Shown: positions 44,456 through 54,206, numbered from the stretch's first letter. The stretch: DNA of 64,000 nt from Algimonas arctica (GCF_014652695.1 NZ_BMZH01000003.1:1-64000); one strand, 5' to 3'. Program-made: numbers and translations. Notes: generated by a model from the letters alone, not told the origin.

Positions 44456-45580
44456 ATGGTTGAACAGACGCAGATGAGCCGAGACCAAATTGACGCCGCA
44501 GAAGCGGCGGGCATCCTGTCGCCCAAACAAGCCAAAGCAATGCGCAACGACGTGGCGGGGAGAGACCCGGACGAACGCCTTAAACCCTCCCGTGCCGCAA
44601 AAGCCGCGGGACCGGACCAAGACGCCGTGATTGGCAATGAAGATCACCTTCGGTTTCTGCGTAGTTTTGGCGATGTCTTTATCGGCATCGGGCTGGTTTT
44701 GCTCGCGCTCGGCGTCAGCGCCATCGTGGCTATTTTCGGGGGCGGACCTGTTTTCTTAGTCGCAGCGGTGGGCGCCTATGGCTTAGCGGAATATTTCGGA
44801 CGGTATAAGCGGTCGCATTTTCCGACGCTGATTACGGCGCTGGCGTTTTTGCTCTTTGTTCAAACGGGCCTCAGCGGACTGGCCTCGGTTAATGGCATCC
44901 TCGCGGCGCTCATCACCGTCGCAGCGATGGCGATATTTTACGCGCGTATCCGCTTGCCTTTTTGCATCGCCCTCATCGCGATTGCCCTGCTCTATTTACT
45001 CTTTGCGTTTCTAGGCCAAGTTGCCCCCGATCTGTTGCGCCAACAGTTTGGCTGGATATTAGTCAGCGCAGGCCTCGCCATTTTCGCGGTCGCCCTTCTC
45101 TATGACACCCAAGACCTGCACCGCCGGACGCGGTTTGCCGATAATGCGTTCTGGCTGCACATCTTGGCCGCGCCGATGATTATTCATGGGTTGGTCGGAT
45201 ATGCGGTGATGGAAAAGGCTGAGTTTGTATTCGACGTTCTGCCCGTTTTGAGCTTCACGCCAGCCGACGCCACGATCATCCTTGCTGCAACAGCTGTCAT
45301 CACCGTCATAGGCTTGGCGATTAATCGCCGCGCACTGATTGTCTCGTCGCTCGGATATGCCGGGCTCGCCATCGCGTTTCTGGTGAAGCAGACAGAGCTC
45401 AATCTCGGCTCGACACTGTCGATTACCCTGATCCTTTTGGGCGCGGCCATCGTTTTGCTCGGCGTCGCGTGGCATCCGGTTCGAAACCAGCTGATCCGCG
45501 TGCTGCCGCAATGGCGCGTCTTTCCGCCGCCCTATGTTCCGCTGGAAACAAATCCCTTGGACACACAGGCTTCGACTTAA
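44456..45580 (+). CDS. Polytopic membrane protein, DUF2157-like N-terminus
   Basis: A 374-residue protein. Its N-terminus (SRDQIDAAEAAGILSPKQAKAM) is the amphipathic motif seen in DUF2157-like proteins, followed by about ten hydrophobic helices. No transport or enzymatic motif is evident. It diverges from the hydrolase unit across a region that holds the palindromic operator, so the operator might also affect it. The next gene is hslU, 51 bases on. Confidence 0.75.
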   Translation: MVEQTQMSRDQIDAAEAAGILSPKQAKAMRNDVAGRDPDERLKPSRAAKAAGPDQDAVIGNEDHLRFLRSFGDVFIGIGLVLLALGVSAIVAIFGGGPVFLVAAVGAYGLAEYFGRYKRSHFPTLITALAFLLFVQTGLSGLASVNGILAALITVAAMAIFYARIRLPFCIALIAIALLYLLFAFLGQVAPDLLRQQFGWILVSAGLAIFAVALLYDTQDLHRRTRFADNAFWLHILAAPMIIHGLVGYAVMEKAEFVFDVLPVLSFTPADATIILAATAVITVIGLAINRRALIVSSLGYAGLAIAFLVKQTELNLGSTLSITLILLGAAIVLLGVAWHPVRNQLIRVLPQWRVFPPPYVPLETNPLDTQAST

Positions 45581-45631
45581 GAAACCACATCTTCGACTTG
45601 ATCAAAAGTCAGTCGCCCCCACATTCCGTCT

Positions 45632-46948
45632 ATGACTGAACCCACCTCTGCCTTTACCCCCCGCGAGATCGTCTCTGAGCTCGACCGCCATATTGTTGCG
45701 CAAGGCGATGCCAAGCGCGCCGTCGCCATTGCCCTTCGTAATCGCTGGCGACGGAAACAGTTGGACGCGAGCCTGCGCGCCGAAGTCACGCCCAAAAATA
45801 TCCTGATGATCGGACCGACGGGTGTCGGCAAAACGGAAATCAGCCGCCGCCTCGCCAAACTGGCGCGCGCGCCGTTCCTCAAGGTCGAAGCAACGAAATT
45901 CACCGAAGTCGGCTATGTCGGCCGCGACGTGGAACAAATTATCCGCGATCTGGTCGAAGCTGCGCTCACTCTGCTGCGCGATGAAAAACGCGGGCTGGTC
46001 ACAGCACAAGCCGAAGCCGCCGCCGAAAACCGCATCATTGACGCGCTGGCCGGTGACAATGCGCGCGATGGCACGCGCGAAAGCTTCCGCCGCAAACTCC
46101 GCTCCGGCGAGCTGGACGACACCGAAGTCGATCTGGAACTCGCAGATAGCGCGTCGCCGTTCCAATCCATGGAAATCCCCGGCCAACCGGGCGGCGGCGG
46201 GATGGGTATGATCGACCTGTCCTCCATGTTCGGCAAAATGGGCAAAACCAAAACCGTCACGCTCAAAGTCCGCGATGCTTATGCGCCGTTGCTGTCTGAG
46301 GAAGCGGACAAGCTCGTCGATGAAGATGCGATTAAACGCGAAGCGGTCGAAATGACGCAAGAAGACGGGATCGTCTTCCTCGACGAAATTGATAAAATCA
46401 CCACGCGGTCTGACGCGCGCGGCGGCGATGTGTCCCGCGAAGGGGTGCAGCGCGACCTGCTGCCCCTGATCGAAGGGACGACCGTCTCCACTAAATATGG
46501 CCCGGTCAAAACCGACCATATCCTGTTCATCAGCTCCGGCGCGTTTCACGTCGCCAAACCGTCCGACCTACTCCCCGAGCTACAAGGCCGCCTGCCGATC
46601 CGAGTTGAGCTCCGCGCGCTGACGGAAGCCGATTTTGTCCGCATCCTGACAGAGCCCGAGGCCTCCCTCATCAAACAATATACCGCCTTGATGGCGACCG
46701 AAGGCGTGACGCTCAATTTCACCAAAGACGCCATTGCCGAGATCGCCAAAATCAGCGCGCAAGTGAATGACAGCGTCGAGAATATCGGCGCACGACGTTT
46801 GCATACCGTGATGGAACGGCTGCTCGATGACATCAGCTTCACGGCGACGGACCGGGACGGCGAAACGATCGAGATCGACGCGGATTATGTGAAGAGCACT
46901 GTGGGCGAGCTGGCCAAGGATCAGGATTTGTCGAAGTTTATTTTGTGA
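45632..46948 (+). CDS. hslU: ATP-dependent protease ATPase subunit HslU
   Basis: A 438-residue HslU/ClpY. Walker A GPTGVGKT is at 61-68, Walker B includes Asp251-Glu252 in VFLDEIDKI, the pore motif is GYVG, and the C-terminal tail SKFIL is the one that docks into HslV. HslU unfolds substrates for the HslV peptidase. hslV usually sits immediately upstream of hslU, but here the upstream gene is a DUF2157-like membrane protein and no hslV is in the window. Confidence 0.97.
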   Translation: MTEPTSAFTPREIVSELDRHIVAQGDAKRAVAIALRNRWRRKQLDASLRAEVTPKNILMIGPTGVGKTEISRRLAKLARAPFLKVEATKFTEVGYVGRDVEQIIRDLVEAALTLLRDEKRGLVTAQAEAAAENRIIDALAGDNARDGTRESFRRKLRSGELDDTEVDLELADSASPFQSMEIPGQPGGGGMGMIDLSSMFGKMGKTKTVTLKVRDAYAPLLSEEADKLVDEDAIKREAVEMTQEDGIVFLDEIDKITTRSDARGGDVSREGVQRDLLPLIEGTTVSTKYGPVKTDHILFISSGAFHVAKPSDLLPELQGRLPIRVELRALTEADFVRILTEPEASLIKQYTALMATEGVTLNFTKDAIAEIAKISAQVNDSVENIGARRLHTVMERLLDDISFTATDRDGETIEIDADYVKSTVGELAKDQDLSKFIL

Positions 46949-47111
46949 TCTTATTTGATATTCGTTTGTTTATTTACTAGCATACGTGCCAACTCAAGGA
47001 GTGCCTGACCAATGATCCTGTAACGAAAAGCTTTCTCACGAGGTCCCGCATGGCGCGTCGACCTTATGCTTTTCACGCATTATTCTCACGCATGTGGGGA
47101 CAGGTTCATTT

Positions 47112-47669
47112 ATGCGACCCCCTTATCAATCCGGCCTTATTTACGATGTGTCCGTTTCTATCGACGGGTATATCTCCGGGCCTAACGACGACATTTCTCA
47201 TTTCCCGCATTCTGGTCCCATTGTGGATGATTACCTTGCCCGACGGAACAGATATCGCACCAGCATAATGGGCCGCGCGACCTATGAATTCGGGTATTCG
47301 TTTGGGATGACGCCCGGGAATAATCCCTATCCCCATATGCGGACCTTGGTCCTGTCAAAGACGCTCTCTTTGCCGCTCAATTCTGAGGTTGAACAAATCG
47401 CTACGGATGCGGTTGAATATGTCCGCGAATTAAAAAACGAAATCGATACCGCAATATATCTGTGCGGCGGAGGCGCTTTGGCGGGGAGTCTCGCGCGCGC
47501 CGGTCTGATCGACATTCTTATTTTAAAACGCATCCCGATTATACTTGGCGGCGGGACTCGCCTGTTTGGCGACGCGGGCGTCAGCCTGCCCCACACACAA
47601 ACGGATTTTGTCGATTATGGCGAAGGGATGTTTTTGCAGACATTTCATTGCGGCGACCCACGCGAATGA
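47112..47669 (+). CDS. Dihydrofolate reductase-fold (RibD C-terminal-like) protein
   Basis: A 185-residue protein with the DHFR/RibD_C fold: VSVSIDGYISGP at the start, IMGRATYEFG, LVLSKTL, IYLCGGGALAGSLARAGLIDIL and a GGGTRLFGD end. Such proteins are NAD(P)H-dependent reductases of unknown substrate. ATG 47112 is used; a GTG 18 bases upstream is possible. The gene ends at 47669 and the amidase gene on the other strand ends at 47670. The 163 bases between hslU and this gene hold no other feature. Confidence 0.88.
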   Translation: MRPPYQSGLIYDVSVSIDGYISGPNDDISHFPHSGPIVDDYLARRNRYRTSIMGRATYEFGYSFGMTPGNNPYPHMRTLVLSKTLSLPLNSEVEQIATDAVEYVRELKNEIDTAIYLCGGGALAGSLARAGLIDILILKRIPIILGGGTRLFGDAGVSLPHTQTDFVDYGEGMFLQTFHCGDPRE

Positions 47670-49283
47670 TCAACGCCCCGGCTCCAAAGCCGCTCGCACC
47701 GCCTCCACCCCATACGCATCGCGCAGATATCTCGGCTCGACCCGCGCCATCGTCGCTTGCTCGAGCGCATAGCCGTAGCTCATCACGGCTTTGTCTTGCC
47801 CCGCGCCTGCCATGATCGAAAAGCCCAGCGGAACCGCGTGTACCGCGCCCATTGGCACAGTAATATGCGGATAGCCCGCGACGGCGGCGAGGTAGCCTGC
47901 GCCGGCCCAATCGGGCCAGGTATCGCCATTGATCGGATCGACGCGGGAGGATAGCGGACCTGACGGGCTGACCAGCATATCGACAGCATTGTCAGCCATG
48001 AGCGCATCAATCCCGCGGTCGCCTGTCGCGCGCTGGATATTCGCTTTGGCGGCGATATAGTCCGGATCGTCAAGACCAGAGCGCGCGTTAGAGCTATCGA
48101 AAATACTTTGATCGAACAGCGCCATTTCGCGGGGGTCATTGATATTGAAAGTGATCAGCTCTTCCAGCGAACGCACCGGAATGTCGGCTGGACTATTCGC
48201 TAAATACTCATTGAGCGTGGCTTTGAATTCCCATTGCAGCACACCGAAAGAATCGCGCCCATAAGTCTCGCCTTCGCGATCAAACGCATCAATTTCGACC
48301 AGCTCCGCGCCGACCGCTTCCATCGCGGCGAGCCCGATGTTGAAGCGCGAGGCCACTTTGTCGCTGCCCTCTGCGAAACGGAGCACGCCAACGCGCTTGC
48401 CATGCAAGCTGTTCGCGTCGAGCGCAGCGGCGTAACCGGCACTGCCATCTGTGGTCATCGCGTCCATCATCAAGGCCGCACCGCGCACGGTTTTGGTCAT
48501 CGGCCCGGCTGTGTCCTGCGTCGAACTGATTGGCACGATGTAATCCTGACTAATCAGCCCGACGGTTGGTTTAAACCCGACGACGCCGTTCACATTGGAC
48601 GGGCAAATGATGGAGCCATTAGTTTCTGTGCCGACGGCGCCCGCGGTTAGGCCCGCCGCAACGGCAACACCGGACCCAGACGACGAGCCGCAAGGACTTC
48701 GGTCGAGCATATGCGGGTTACGCACTTGCCCGCCCAAAGCGGACCAGCCTGAAATCGAGTCATTGGAGCGGAAATTCGCCCATTGCGACAGATTGGTTTT
48801 GCCCAGAATGACCGCCCCTTGCGCGCGAAGACCGGCGACCAGCGGGCTATCGCGGCCCGTCACATTGTCCTTGAGCGCGAACGCCCCCGCCGTCGTCGCG
48901 ACCGGATCGAGCGTTTCGATATTATCTTTGAGCAAGATCGGCAGCCCGTCCAGGGGCCCGAGCGTGTTGCCCGCCGCCCGGCGGGCGTCCGACGCTTCGG
49001 CTTGGGTCATGGCGTCGGGATTAAGTGCCAGCACAGATTGGAGACGCGGGCCCTTGCGGTCGATGGCGTCGATGCGCTCAAGATAGGCTTGGGTCAGTTC
49101 AACCGCCGTTAGCTCGCCCGCGTCGAGTTGCGCCACCAAATCAGGCAGCGTCTGTGCGGTTAAGCCTGTTGCCGCATAGGACACGGTTTTGACCGCCGGC
49201 GTGAGCGTTTCTTGTAAATCGTTAGACGGCGCACAGGCTGTGAGAGCGAGAATTGCGACCGACAGGAGAATATGAGTTTTCAT
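47670..49283 (-). CDS. Amidase (amidase signature family), lipoprotein
   Basis: A 537-residue amidase. The N-terminus has a lipoprotein signal with lipobox LTAC. The Ser-cisSer-Lys triad is visible: Lys119 in LPILLKDN, the GSSSGSG cluster at 199-205 and the nucleophile Ser224 in TETNGSIICPS. These envelope amidases hydrolyse amides of unknown nature. ATG 49283 has AGGAAAG five bases upstream; the frame is open further upstream but would then lack the signal. Confidence 0.92.
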   Translation of the reverse strand: MKTHILLSVAILALTACAPSNDLQETLTPAVKTVSYAATGLTAQTLPDLVAQLDAGELTAVELTQAYLERIDAIDRKGPRLQSVLALNPDAMTQAEASDARRAAGNTLGPLDGLPILLKDNIETLDPVATTAGAFALKDNVTGRDSPLVAGLRAQGAVILGKTNLSQWANFRSNDSISGWSALGGQVRNPHMLDRSPCGSSSGSGVAVAAGLTAGAVGTETNGSIICPSNVNGVVGFKPTVGLISQDYIVPISSTQDTAGPMTKTVRGAALMMDAMTTDGSAGYAAALDANSLHGKRVGVLRFAEGSDKVASRFNIGLAAMEAVGAELVEIDAFDREGETYGRDSFGVLQWEFKATLNEYLANSPADIPVRSLEELITFNINDPREMALFDQSIFDSSNARSGLDDPDYIAAKANIQRATGDRGIDALMADNAVDMLVSPSGPLSSRVDPINGDTWPDWAGAGYLAAVAGYPHITVPMGAVHAVPLGFSIMAGAGQDKAVMSYGYALEQATMARVEPRYLRDAYGVEAVRAALEPGR

Positions 49284-49327
49284 GTGTCTTTCCTGTCGCG
49301 GAAAGGTCGGCGTATCAAGTGTTCCGT

Positions 49328-49840
49328 TCAAACACGTAAGAAAACATACCACGCGCCAGCGCCGCCATGTTTGGCATGCGCTTGCGCATAGGTGGCGATG
49401 AGCGGGCGGAGCGTAGGTCCAGCCAACCAGCCGGGCAATTGGGTGCGCAACACGCCGTCGAGCCGGGGGCCCTTGCCCGTAATCACCAGCAGGCAACGCT
49501 CGCCGCGTTTGGCCGCCCGCATCAGGGTCGTCGAAAGCGCCTTTTTCGCCTGCGCTTGCGTCATCCCATGCAGATCGATCCGCGTGTCGATCTCGACCCG
49601 GCCTTTGCGCACCCCTTTATTGACAGAATGCGGTACTGGCCCCGTTGGCAAGGCGACCCGTGTAATTTTTAGCGGCGGCAATCGCATCATTGCGGCGAAA
49701 TCCTCGCGACTGGCAGACGGACCGGGTTTAGCGGCGCCTTTGCCGTGCGGGCGACGGCGCGGTGACACGGTTCGGGCCACGCGGTTCCAAACCAGCCGTT
49801 CCGACGGATCCAAAGGCCGAGAGGAATGGCCGCGTGTCAT
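49328..49840 (-). CDS. Smr domain protein
   Basis: A 170-residue protein with a basic, disordered N-terminal half and a C-terminal Smr domain: RIDLHGMTQAQAKKAL and LLVITGKGPRLDGVLR. Smr domains are nucleases or nicking enzymes related to the MutS2 C-terminus. It overlaps mltA by four bases; the order timA-like, mltA, smr is conserved in alphaproteobacteria. Confidence 0.92.
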   Translation of the reverse strand: MTRGHSSRPLDPSERLVWNRVARTVSPRRRPHGKGAAKPGPSASREDFAAMMRLPPLKITRVALPTGPVPHSVNKGVRKGRVEIDTRIDLHGMTQAQAKKALSTTLMRAAKRGERCLLVITGKGPRLDGVLRTQLPGWLAGPTLRPLIATYAQAHAKHGGAGAWYVFLRV

Positions 49841-51198
49841 GCGGCGGGCTTTAGCGGTTCAGGCGGCGCTGGGAGTATCGAGGATAGGTCCAGCCGTTCC
49901 GCCAAAGTTCGTGGCACGAGGGCGGTCCACCGCACGGGGTGTTTCATTACCCCGGCGAGCGCCCCGGCGCTTGGCCCGGCGCCAAAGAATAAATCACCGC
50001 GACTCGGTCCTTTAATGGCGCTGCCTGTGTCCTGCGTCACGACCAGCAAGCCGGACGACGCCCCTTGGTAATCTCGGGCTTGTTGCGGCAACCGGGTCTC
50101 AAGCCAGACAGGAATACCATACGGATTATGTTTCGGATCAACCGCAATCGACCCCATCGCCGTTAACGGGATTTGCATGGCGCCTTTTGGCCCCTCCCCG
50201 TCGGCAATCTCTTGCTCTGAGAAGAAAATATAGCGCGGGTTTTCATTCATCAAAACGCGTGATTTTTCGGGCCCGACAGCGTCCATCCACGCTTCGATAT
50301 TGCGTTTTGCGGACTGATCTCGGGTCAACTCACCGCGCTCAATCAAGACGCGACCGATGGAACGGTAACCTTTGCCATTATTCCCCGCATAGCCCGCGCG
50401 GACGATCCGACCATCGTCAAAATGGAGTCGTCCAGACCCCTGCACATGTAGAAAAAACACATCGATTGGACGGCCATATGCAATGACGTCTGCGCTCTGC
50501 GCGTTCAATTTGGCCCGCGGCAAAGTCCGGATCGCATCAGAGGCCGGGACGGTTAAAATCGGTTCCGAATAGAGGGCGTCCGGTGTGGCACGCACCTCGA
50601 CCTCCGGTTCGTAATATCCCGTCAGCAACCCGGTTTCCTGGGACAAGGTGACAGGGACAAACAAGCTCTCGAAAAACGGCTTGGCATTGGTCGCATGTTT
50701 AGCGGCGCGGCAAACAGCGGCCCAATCGCCATGATTTCCCAAACCAGACCGCTGGCTATGCAGGGCTTTCTTCGCGGGGCGGTCCAACAAGGTTCCGCAA
50801 CTGCGTTGAAACGCAGCAAGCGCGGGGGCGTGATCTGCATCCGACCAACCTGAGAGGCGGGCGAACGGGGCGGGTTGCTCCAGCAGAGGTTCCGGCGCGA
50901 CAGGTTCAACCGCTGCGCCAAGAGTTGCATCCGGCACATCAATCACAGTCGGGGGCAACGGATCTGTTGGCGGCGTGCGATGGGGTATTACGAGCGTGTC
51001 TGAGTCTGAGTCTGAGTCTGAGTCTGTGTCCGGGTCATCAGTCGGCGGCGCGCTGGGCTCAGTGCCGGATGGAGGACCGGACGGCTCAGGCGCGGATTCG
51101 TAAACGTCAGTGTCGGGATCAATCGTCTGCGGTGACTGGGTCGTCGTGCAGGCGCTCAGCGCGGCAAACGCGAACAATCCGACAACGGATCGTCCCAT
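49837..51198 (-). CDS. mltA: Membrane-bound lytic murein transglycosylase A
   Basis: A 453-residue lipoprotein (lipobox LSAC). After a Pro/Asp/Ser-rich linker with the SD repeat come the MltA domain (TGLLTGYYEPEVEVRA) and the 3D domain at the C-terminus with VTQDTGSAIKGPSRGDLFFG, in which Asp residues form the active site. It cleaves the MurNAc-GlcNAc bond to give 1,6-anhydro products, which AmpG-type permeases recover. ATG 51198 is preferred as it starts the signal directly; the frame reaches back to 51261, inside the upstream gene. Confidence 0.93.
   Translation of the reverse strand: MGRSVVGLFAFAALSACTTTQSPQTIDPDTDVYESAPEPSGPPSGTEPSAPPTDDPDTDSDSDSDSDTLVIPHRTPPTDPLPPTVIDVPDATLGAAVEPVAPEPLLEQPAPFARLSGWSDADHAPALAAFQRSCGTLLDRPAKKALHSQRSGLGNHGDWAAVCRAAKHATNAKPFFESLFVPVTLSQETGLLTGYYEPEVEVRATPDALYSEPILTVPASDAIRTLPRAKLNAQSADVIAYGRPIDVFFLHVQGSGRLHFDDGRIVRAGYAGNNGKGYRSIGRVLIERGELTRDQSAKRNIEAWMDAVGPEKSRVLMNENPRYIFFSEQEIADGEGPKGAMQIPLTAMGSIAVDPKHNPYGIPVWLETRLPQQARDYQGASSGLLVVTQDTGSAIKGPSRGDLFFGAGPSAGALAGVMKHPVRWTALVPRTLAERLDLSSILPAPPEPLKPAA
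50999..51026. repeat. Hexanucleotide microsatellite (TCTGAG)n in mltA
   Basis: Four and two thirds exact copies of TCTGAG on the plus strand, in frame with mltA, where they encode a run of Ser-Asp. A change in copy number would alter the linker length by two residues per unit without shifting the frame. Confidence 0.95.
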
Positions 51199-51232
51199 CA
51201 ACGTCGTGACGCCTCCAACGCGCCGCACGGGA

Positions 51233-51961
51233 CTAATCTTCTTTGTCGGAGATGTTGCCATCGTCTGACGCTGGCTTTGTCATATCCGGGGCCGTATCAG
51301 GCGTCGGGTCAGCCGGAAGCGCGTCCCCTTCAGAAGGCTCTACTTCTGACAAACGCCACGCCGGGTCCTTCGAGCCCACTTTACGCTCAAATGTCCAATA
51401 TTCAGAAATAGACGCGAGCAAGTCCGGATCGCCTTCGACCAGTTCACCTTCCGCATCGCGCAAGGCGGACGCAATCTCGGCTTCATAAAGCACCCGGATA
51501 TAGGCCACGCCGTCTTCGACCCGCGCATTGCTAATCTGGCTGGTGCGTAATCGCCCAAGATCCGTCACTTGAGTCAATGATTGAGCTTCGCGGTCGACAA
51601 TGGCCGCCTCATAAACCGAATACACATCGTCGGTCAGCAAATCACCGAGCGTGTCACGGTCCCCGGAGGCGAACGCTTCCAAAATCATAGAGTAAGCGGT
51701 CTTCGCCCCATCAATAAAGCGCGCCGGATTAAAGTCGGGTTCTGCCCGAGAAAATGCGCGCAGGCCGATTGCGTCATCCATATCGTCACCTTCAACGAGC
51801 GCCATGTCAGAGCTTGACAGTCGAGACGTATCGGGTCCCCCGAAAATTTCATCGGGATTAAACTCATCTTCCGGGCCACGCCCTACAGATTTCCCGAGAA
51901 CGGAATAAAACGCCACGCAGATAATGGCGGCAATGGCTGCATAGAGGACAACTTCAAACAT
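51233..51961 (-). CDS. Tim44/TimA-like inner-membrane adaptor protein
   Basis: A 242-residue protein with an N-terminal transmembrane helix (residues 3-22) and a C-terminal Tim44-like domain (about residues 75-200: FIDGAKTAYSMILEAFASGDRDTLGDLL, ISEYWTFERK). In Rhodospirillum-like and Caulobacter-like species such proteins are described as TimA; they resemble the mitochondrial import adaptor Tim44. The gene lies upstream of mltA and diverges from secB. It may be part of membrane protein quality control or export. Confidence 0.88.
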   Translation of the reverse strand: MFEVVLYAAIAAIICVAFYSVLGKSVGRGPEDEFNPDEIFGGPDTSRLSSSDMALVEGDDMDDAIGLRAFSRAEPDFNPARFIDGAKTAYSMILEAFASGDRDTLGDLLTDDVYSVYEAAIVDREAQSLTQVTDLGRLRTSQISNARVEDGVAYIRVLYEAEIASALRDAEGELVEGDPDLLASISEYWTFERKVGSKDPAWRLSEVEPSEGDALPADPTPDTAPDMTKPASDDGNISDKED

Positions 51962-52121
51962 AGGTCGCTATATAGGGCTCACACGCCCTAATGAAAGCTG
52001 ACAATTCGGTCAGTTTTCCTAGAAGTGGCCCGTTTAGACCGTAACGCGCCGTTGCGCCGCACTTAACCGCCGTGATAGCGGGCGGGCGACCTTTAAAACT
52101 CACCTTATACAAGAGGCCATC

Positions 52122-52703
52122 ATGGCGAAGACGCCCAAAAAAGACGCAAAGACGAAATCAGACGCAAAACCCGTCGACGAAAACGACCTGAACATTTCGC
52201 TCGATGACGGCGCGCCTGCGCCAGAAGCGGCTGCGCAGCCCGAAGCCACGCCGGAAGTAAGCGGCGAGCCCATGCTCAATGTGCTTGCACAATATACGCG
52301 TGATATGAGCTTTGAAAATCCAAACGCCCCTGACTCGCTTAAATCGGGTCAAGCCCAGCCGGAAGTGTCCATCGATTTGCGCATTGGTCGTCAGATCAGT
52401 GAGAACAACACAATCGAGATCAGCATTCTTGTCAAAGCGCACGCAACACGCGGTGATCAGACCGTGTTTATCGCTGAGCTGGATTATGCCGGATTGTTCG
52501 CGATCCAAAATGTGAATTTGGAACAAATGCAGCCCCTCATGATGATCGAATGCCCGCGCATTCTCTTCCCTTATGCCCGCAAAATTCTCGCTGACATGAC
52601 ACAAGACGGCGGACATTTGCCGATCATGCTCGACATGCCGGACTTCGCGTCCATGTATCGCGAAGAAATGATGCGCCGGGGCCAAGAGCAAGGTCTGAAC
52701 TAG
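52122..52703 (+). CDS. secB: Protein-export chaperone SecB with a 50-residue N-terminal tail
   Basis: A 193-residue SecB. The core, from about residue 50, reads EPMLNVLAQYTRDMSFENP ... ISILVKAHATRGDQTVFIAELDYAGLF ... ILFPYARKILADMTQDGGHLPIMLDMPDF. It holds unfolded precursor proteins and hands them to SecA. The first 50 residues are charged and Ala/Pro-rich, with no match to the family. The ribosome site AAGAGG is correctly spaced from ATG 52122, so the tail is likely real. A terminator follows. SecB opposite a Tim44-like gene is the usual alphaproteobacterial arrangement. Confidence 0.95.
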   Translation: MAKTPKKDAKTKSDAKPVDENDLNISLDDGAPAPEAAAQPEATPEVSGEPMLNVLAQYTRDMSFENPNAPDSLKSGQAQPEVSIDLRIGRQISENNTIEISILVKAHATRGDQTVFIAELDYAGLFAIQNVNLEQMQPLMMIECPRILFPYARKILADMTQDGGHLPIMLDMPDFASMYREEMMRRGQEQGLN

Positions 52704-52723
52704 CACACACAGACCTCACAAAT

Positions 52724-52760
52724 AAAAGCCCCCGTCGAGATGATCGACGGGGGCTTTTTT
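52724..52760. terminator. Bidirectional intrinsic terminator after secB and terC
   Basis: A 15-bp perfect stem (AAAAGCCCCCGTCGA and its complement) with a five-base loop, T-tract on the secB side and A-tract on the other. It lies between the convergent secB and terC genes. Confidence 0.94.
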
Positions 52761-52775
52761 GTGGAATGTTGTGAC

Positions 52776-53780
52776 TTATTTAGCCGACCGTTTCGTGTTC
52801 TTAAAGCTGTCCACAGCGGCGATTCCGGCCATCGCGCTATCATCGCCCTCGATCTCGGCCAGTTTTTGCGCCCACAGGCGTTTCTGATACCGGTTCGAAA
52901 TAATGTCAGTCACGACCAAAACGCCGATGACGAGATAGAAACTCGATTTACTCATCGCGTCGAGCTTGAAGCCAAAGAGTTTCATATGCGCGAGATGCGC
53001 ACCCTCTGTGACCAGCAACACACCCACGAGGAATAGGATGAAAAGACCCAAGACCTGATACATACGGTTTTTCTTCAGGAAGTTCGTCACCCGGTCCGCC
53101 AGCAGGATCATGCCAATACCCGACGCGACAATCGCGATGACCATCAACGGCACTTGATAGGTCTTAACAGGCTGACATTCGACCGCGCCCGCAATCGGAT
53201 TTGAGATGAGATATTCCGAACAGACCGCGACGTCACCCTCAACAAACGTGCGCAAGATCACGCCAGCGCTATCAACGATATTCGCCGACTGAACATTGGC
53301 AATCGCCATGGCTGACAAAATCGAGTCAAACGAGAACACGAGGTTCATCGCGACGATCAGTACAATCGCTTTGACCACAGACCGTGCGCCAGAACCCTCG
53401 GAAAGTTCAATATGATCGACTTGCAGCAGGTGATGAATTTCTTTCATCGCCGTATACATAATGAACGCGCCGCCCAAGATCGTCACCAAAGCTTGTAAGG
53501 TAAACGCCCCTTCGATCACGGCCGTCGTGAACGAAAAGAGCGGTTCCGCCAGAAGGCCGAAGAGAGACACGATGACAAACAGCAGCACAATGCGCAACGC
53601 GACCGCAAGACCGATCCCCCAATTGCGAACTTTCTTAGCCGCGACAGGATCACCGACCTTGTTGGATTCAATCGCAATATAGAGCAGGTTATCGAAACCG
53701 AGGACGGCTTGCAGTAAGATCAGAGCCCCGAGGGTGAAGAGTGAACTCACAGTAAAGAGATCAGTGAACATGTCGGCCAT
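52776..53780 (-). CDS. TerC/Alx-family membrane protein
   Basis: A 334-residue polytopic protein with about nine hydrophobic segments and the TerC pattern GFDNLLYIAIESNKV plus NLVFSFDSILSAMAIA, where the paired aspartates may bind Mn2+. TerC-family proteins export manganese or help metalate exported proteins. A hydrophilic loop with two Cys (VCSEYLI ... VECQPV) is inserted in the middle. ATG 53780 is preferred to a far upstream frame start. It converges on secB and diverges from ynbE; the 211-base gap to ynbE must hold both promoters. Confidence 0.88.
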   Translation of the reverse strand: MADMFTDLFTVSSLFTLGALILLQAVLGFDNLLYIAIESNKVGDPVAAKKVRNWGIGLAVALRIVLLFVIVSLFGLLAEPLFSFTTAVIEGAFTLQALVTILGGAFIMYTAMKEIHHLLQVDHIELSEGSGARSVVKAIVLIVAMNLVFSFDSILSAMAIANVQSANIVDSAGVILRTFVEGDVAVCSEYLISNPIAGAVECQPVKTYQVPLMVIAIVASGIGMILLADRVTNFLKKNRMYQVLGLFILFLVGVLLVTEGAHLAHMKLFGFKLDAMSKSSFYLVIGVLVVTDIISNRYQKRLWAQKLAEIEGDDSAMAGIAAVDSFKNTKRSAK

Positions 53781-53991
53781 TATCGTCGATTCCAATGTGT
53801 CAGAATAAAAAAGAGCGTCTAAATGATGTGAACGTAACGCTAAGCCTCTAGCCCAGTTCCGACAATGGTCCAAAAGCCCTCAACAATAAAATTCTTCGCC
53901 AAATGCGAGAAAGCACACATGGCGCGTAAGTTTCCTTGCGAACAGTCGCCCCTTCATGCGACATTCAGACTCTACACGGTAGGAACGGACA

Positions 53992-54183
53992 ATGAAGACA
54001 GCTTATATCGGACTGATTCTGGCAGGCGCGTGTTTACTGACCGCGTGCAAGCACCAAATCGAAGTCGTGGCACCGAAAGATCCAATTCGGATCGAACTCG
54101 CGATCCGAATCGATCAAGAAGTGCGCGTAAAGCTCGAAAAAGATGTCGAATCTCTGATCGCTAACAATCCGGACCTATTTTAG
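53992..54183 (+). CDS. ynbE: YnbE-like lipoprotein
   Basis: A 63-residue lipoprotein (lipobox LTAC, Cys19) with IEVVAPKDPIRIELAIRIDQEVRVKLEKDVESLI, the YnbE signature. In enterobacteria YnbE is an outer-membrane lipoprotein that joins YdbH, an AsmA-like phospholipid-transport protein, in end-to-end beta-strand contact. AGGAACGG is a fair ribosome site. ydbL follows 23 bases on; ydbH is not in the window. Confidence 0.88.
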   Translation: MKTAYIGLILAGACLLTACKHQIEVVAPKDPIRIELAIRIDQEVRVKLEKDVESLIANNPDLF

Positions 54184-54206
54184 GTCCATCTGCTAAGGAG
54201 GCAGGG

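Noticed and set aside
45602-46549. Long open frame (315 codons) opposite hslU
   Set aside because: It is the mirror of a highly conserved gene; codon bias alone keeps it open. Similar long frames lie opposite pheS (58033-58779), pheT (60085-60834) and ftsY (12177-12794).
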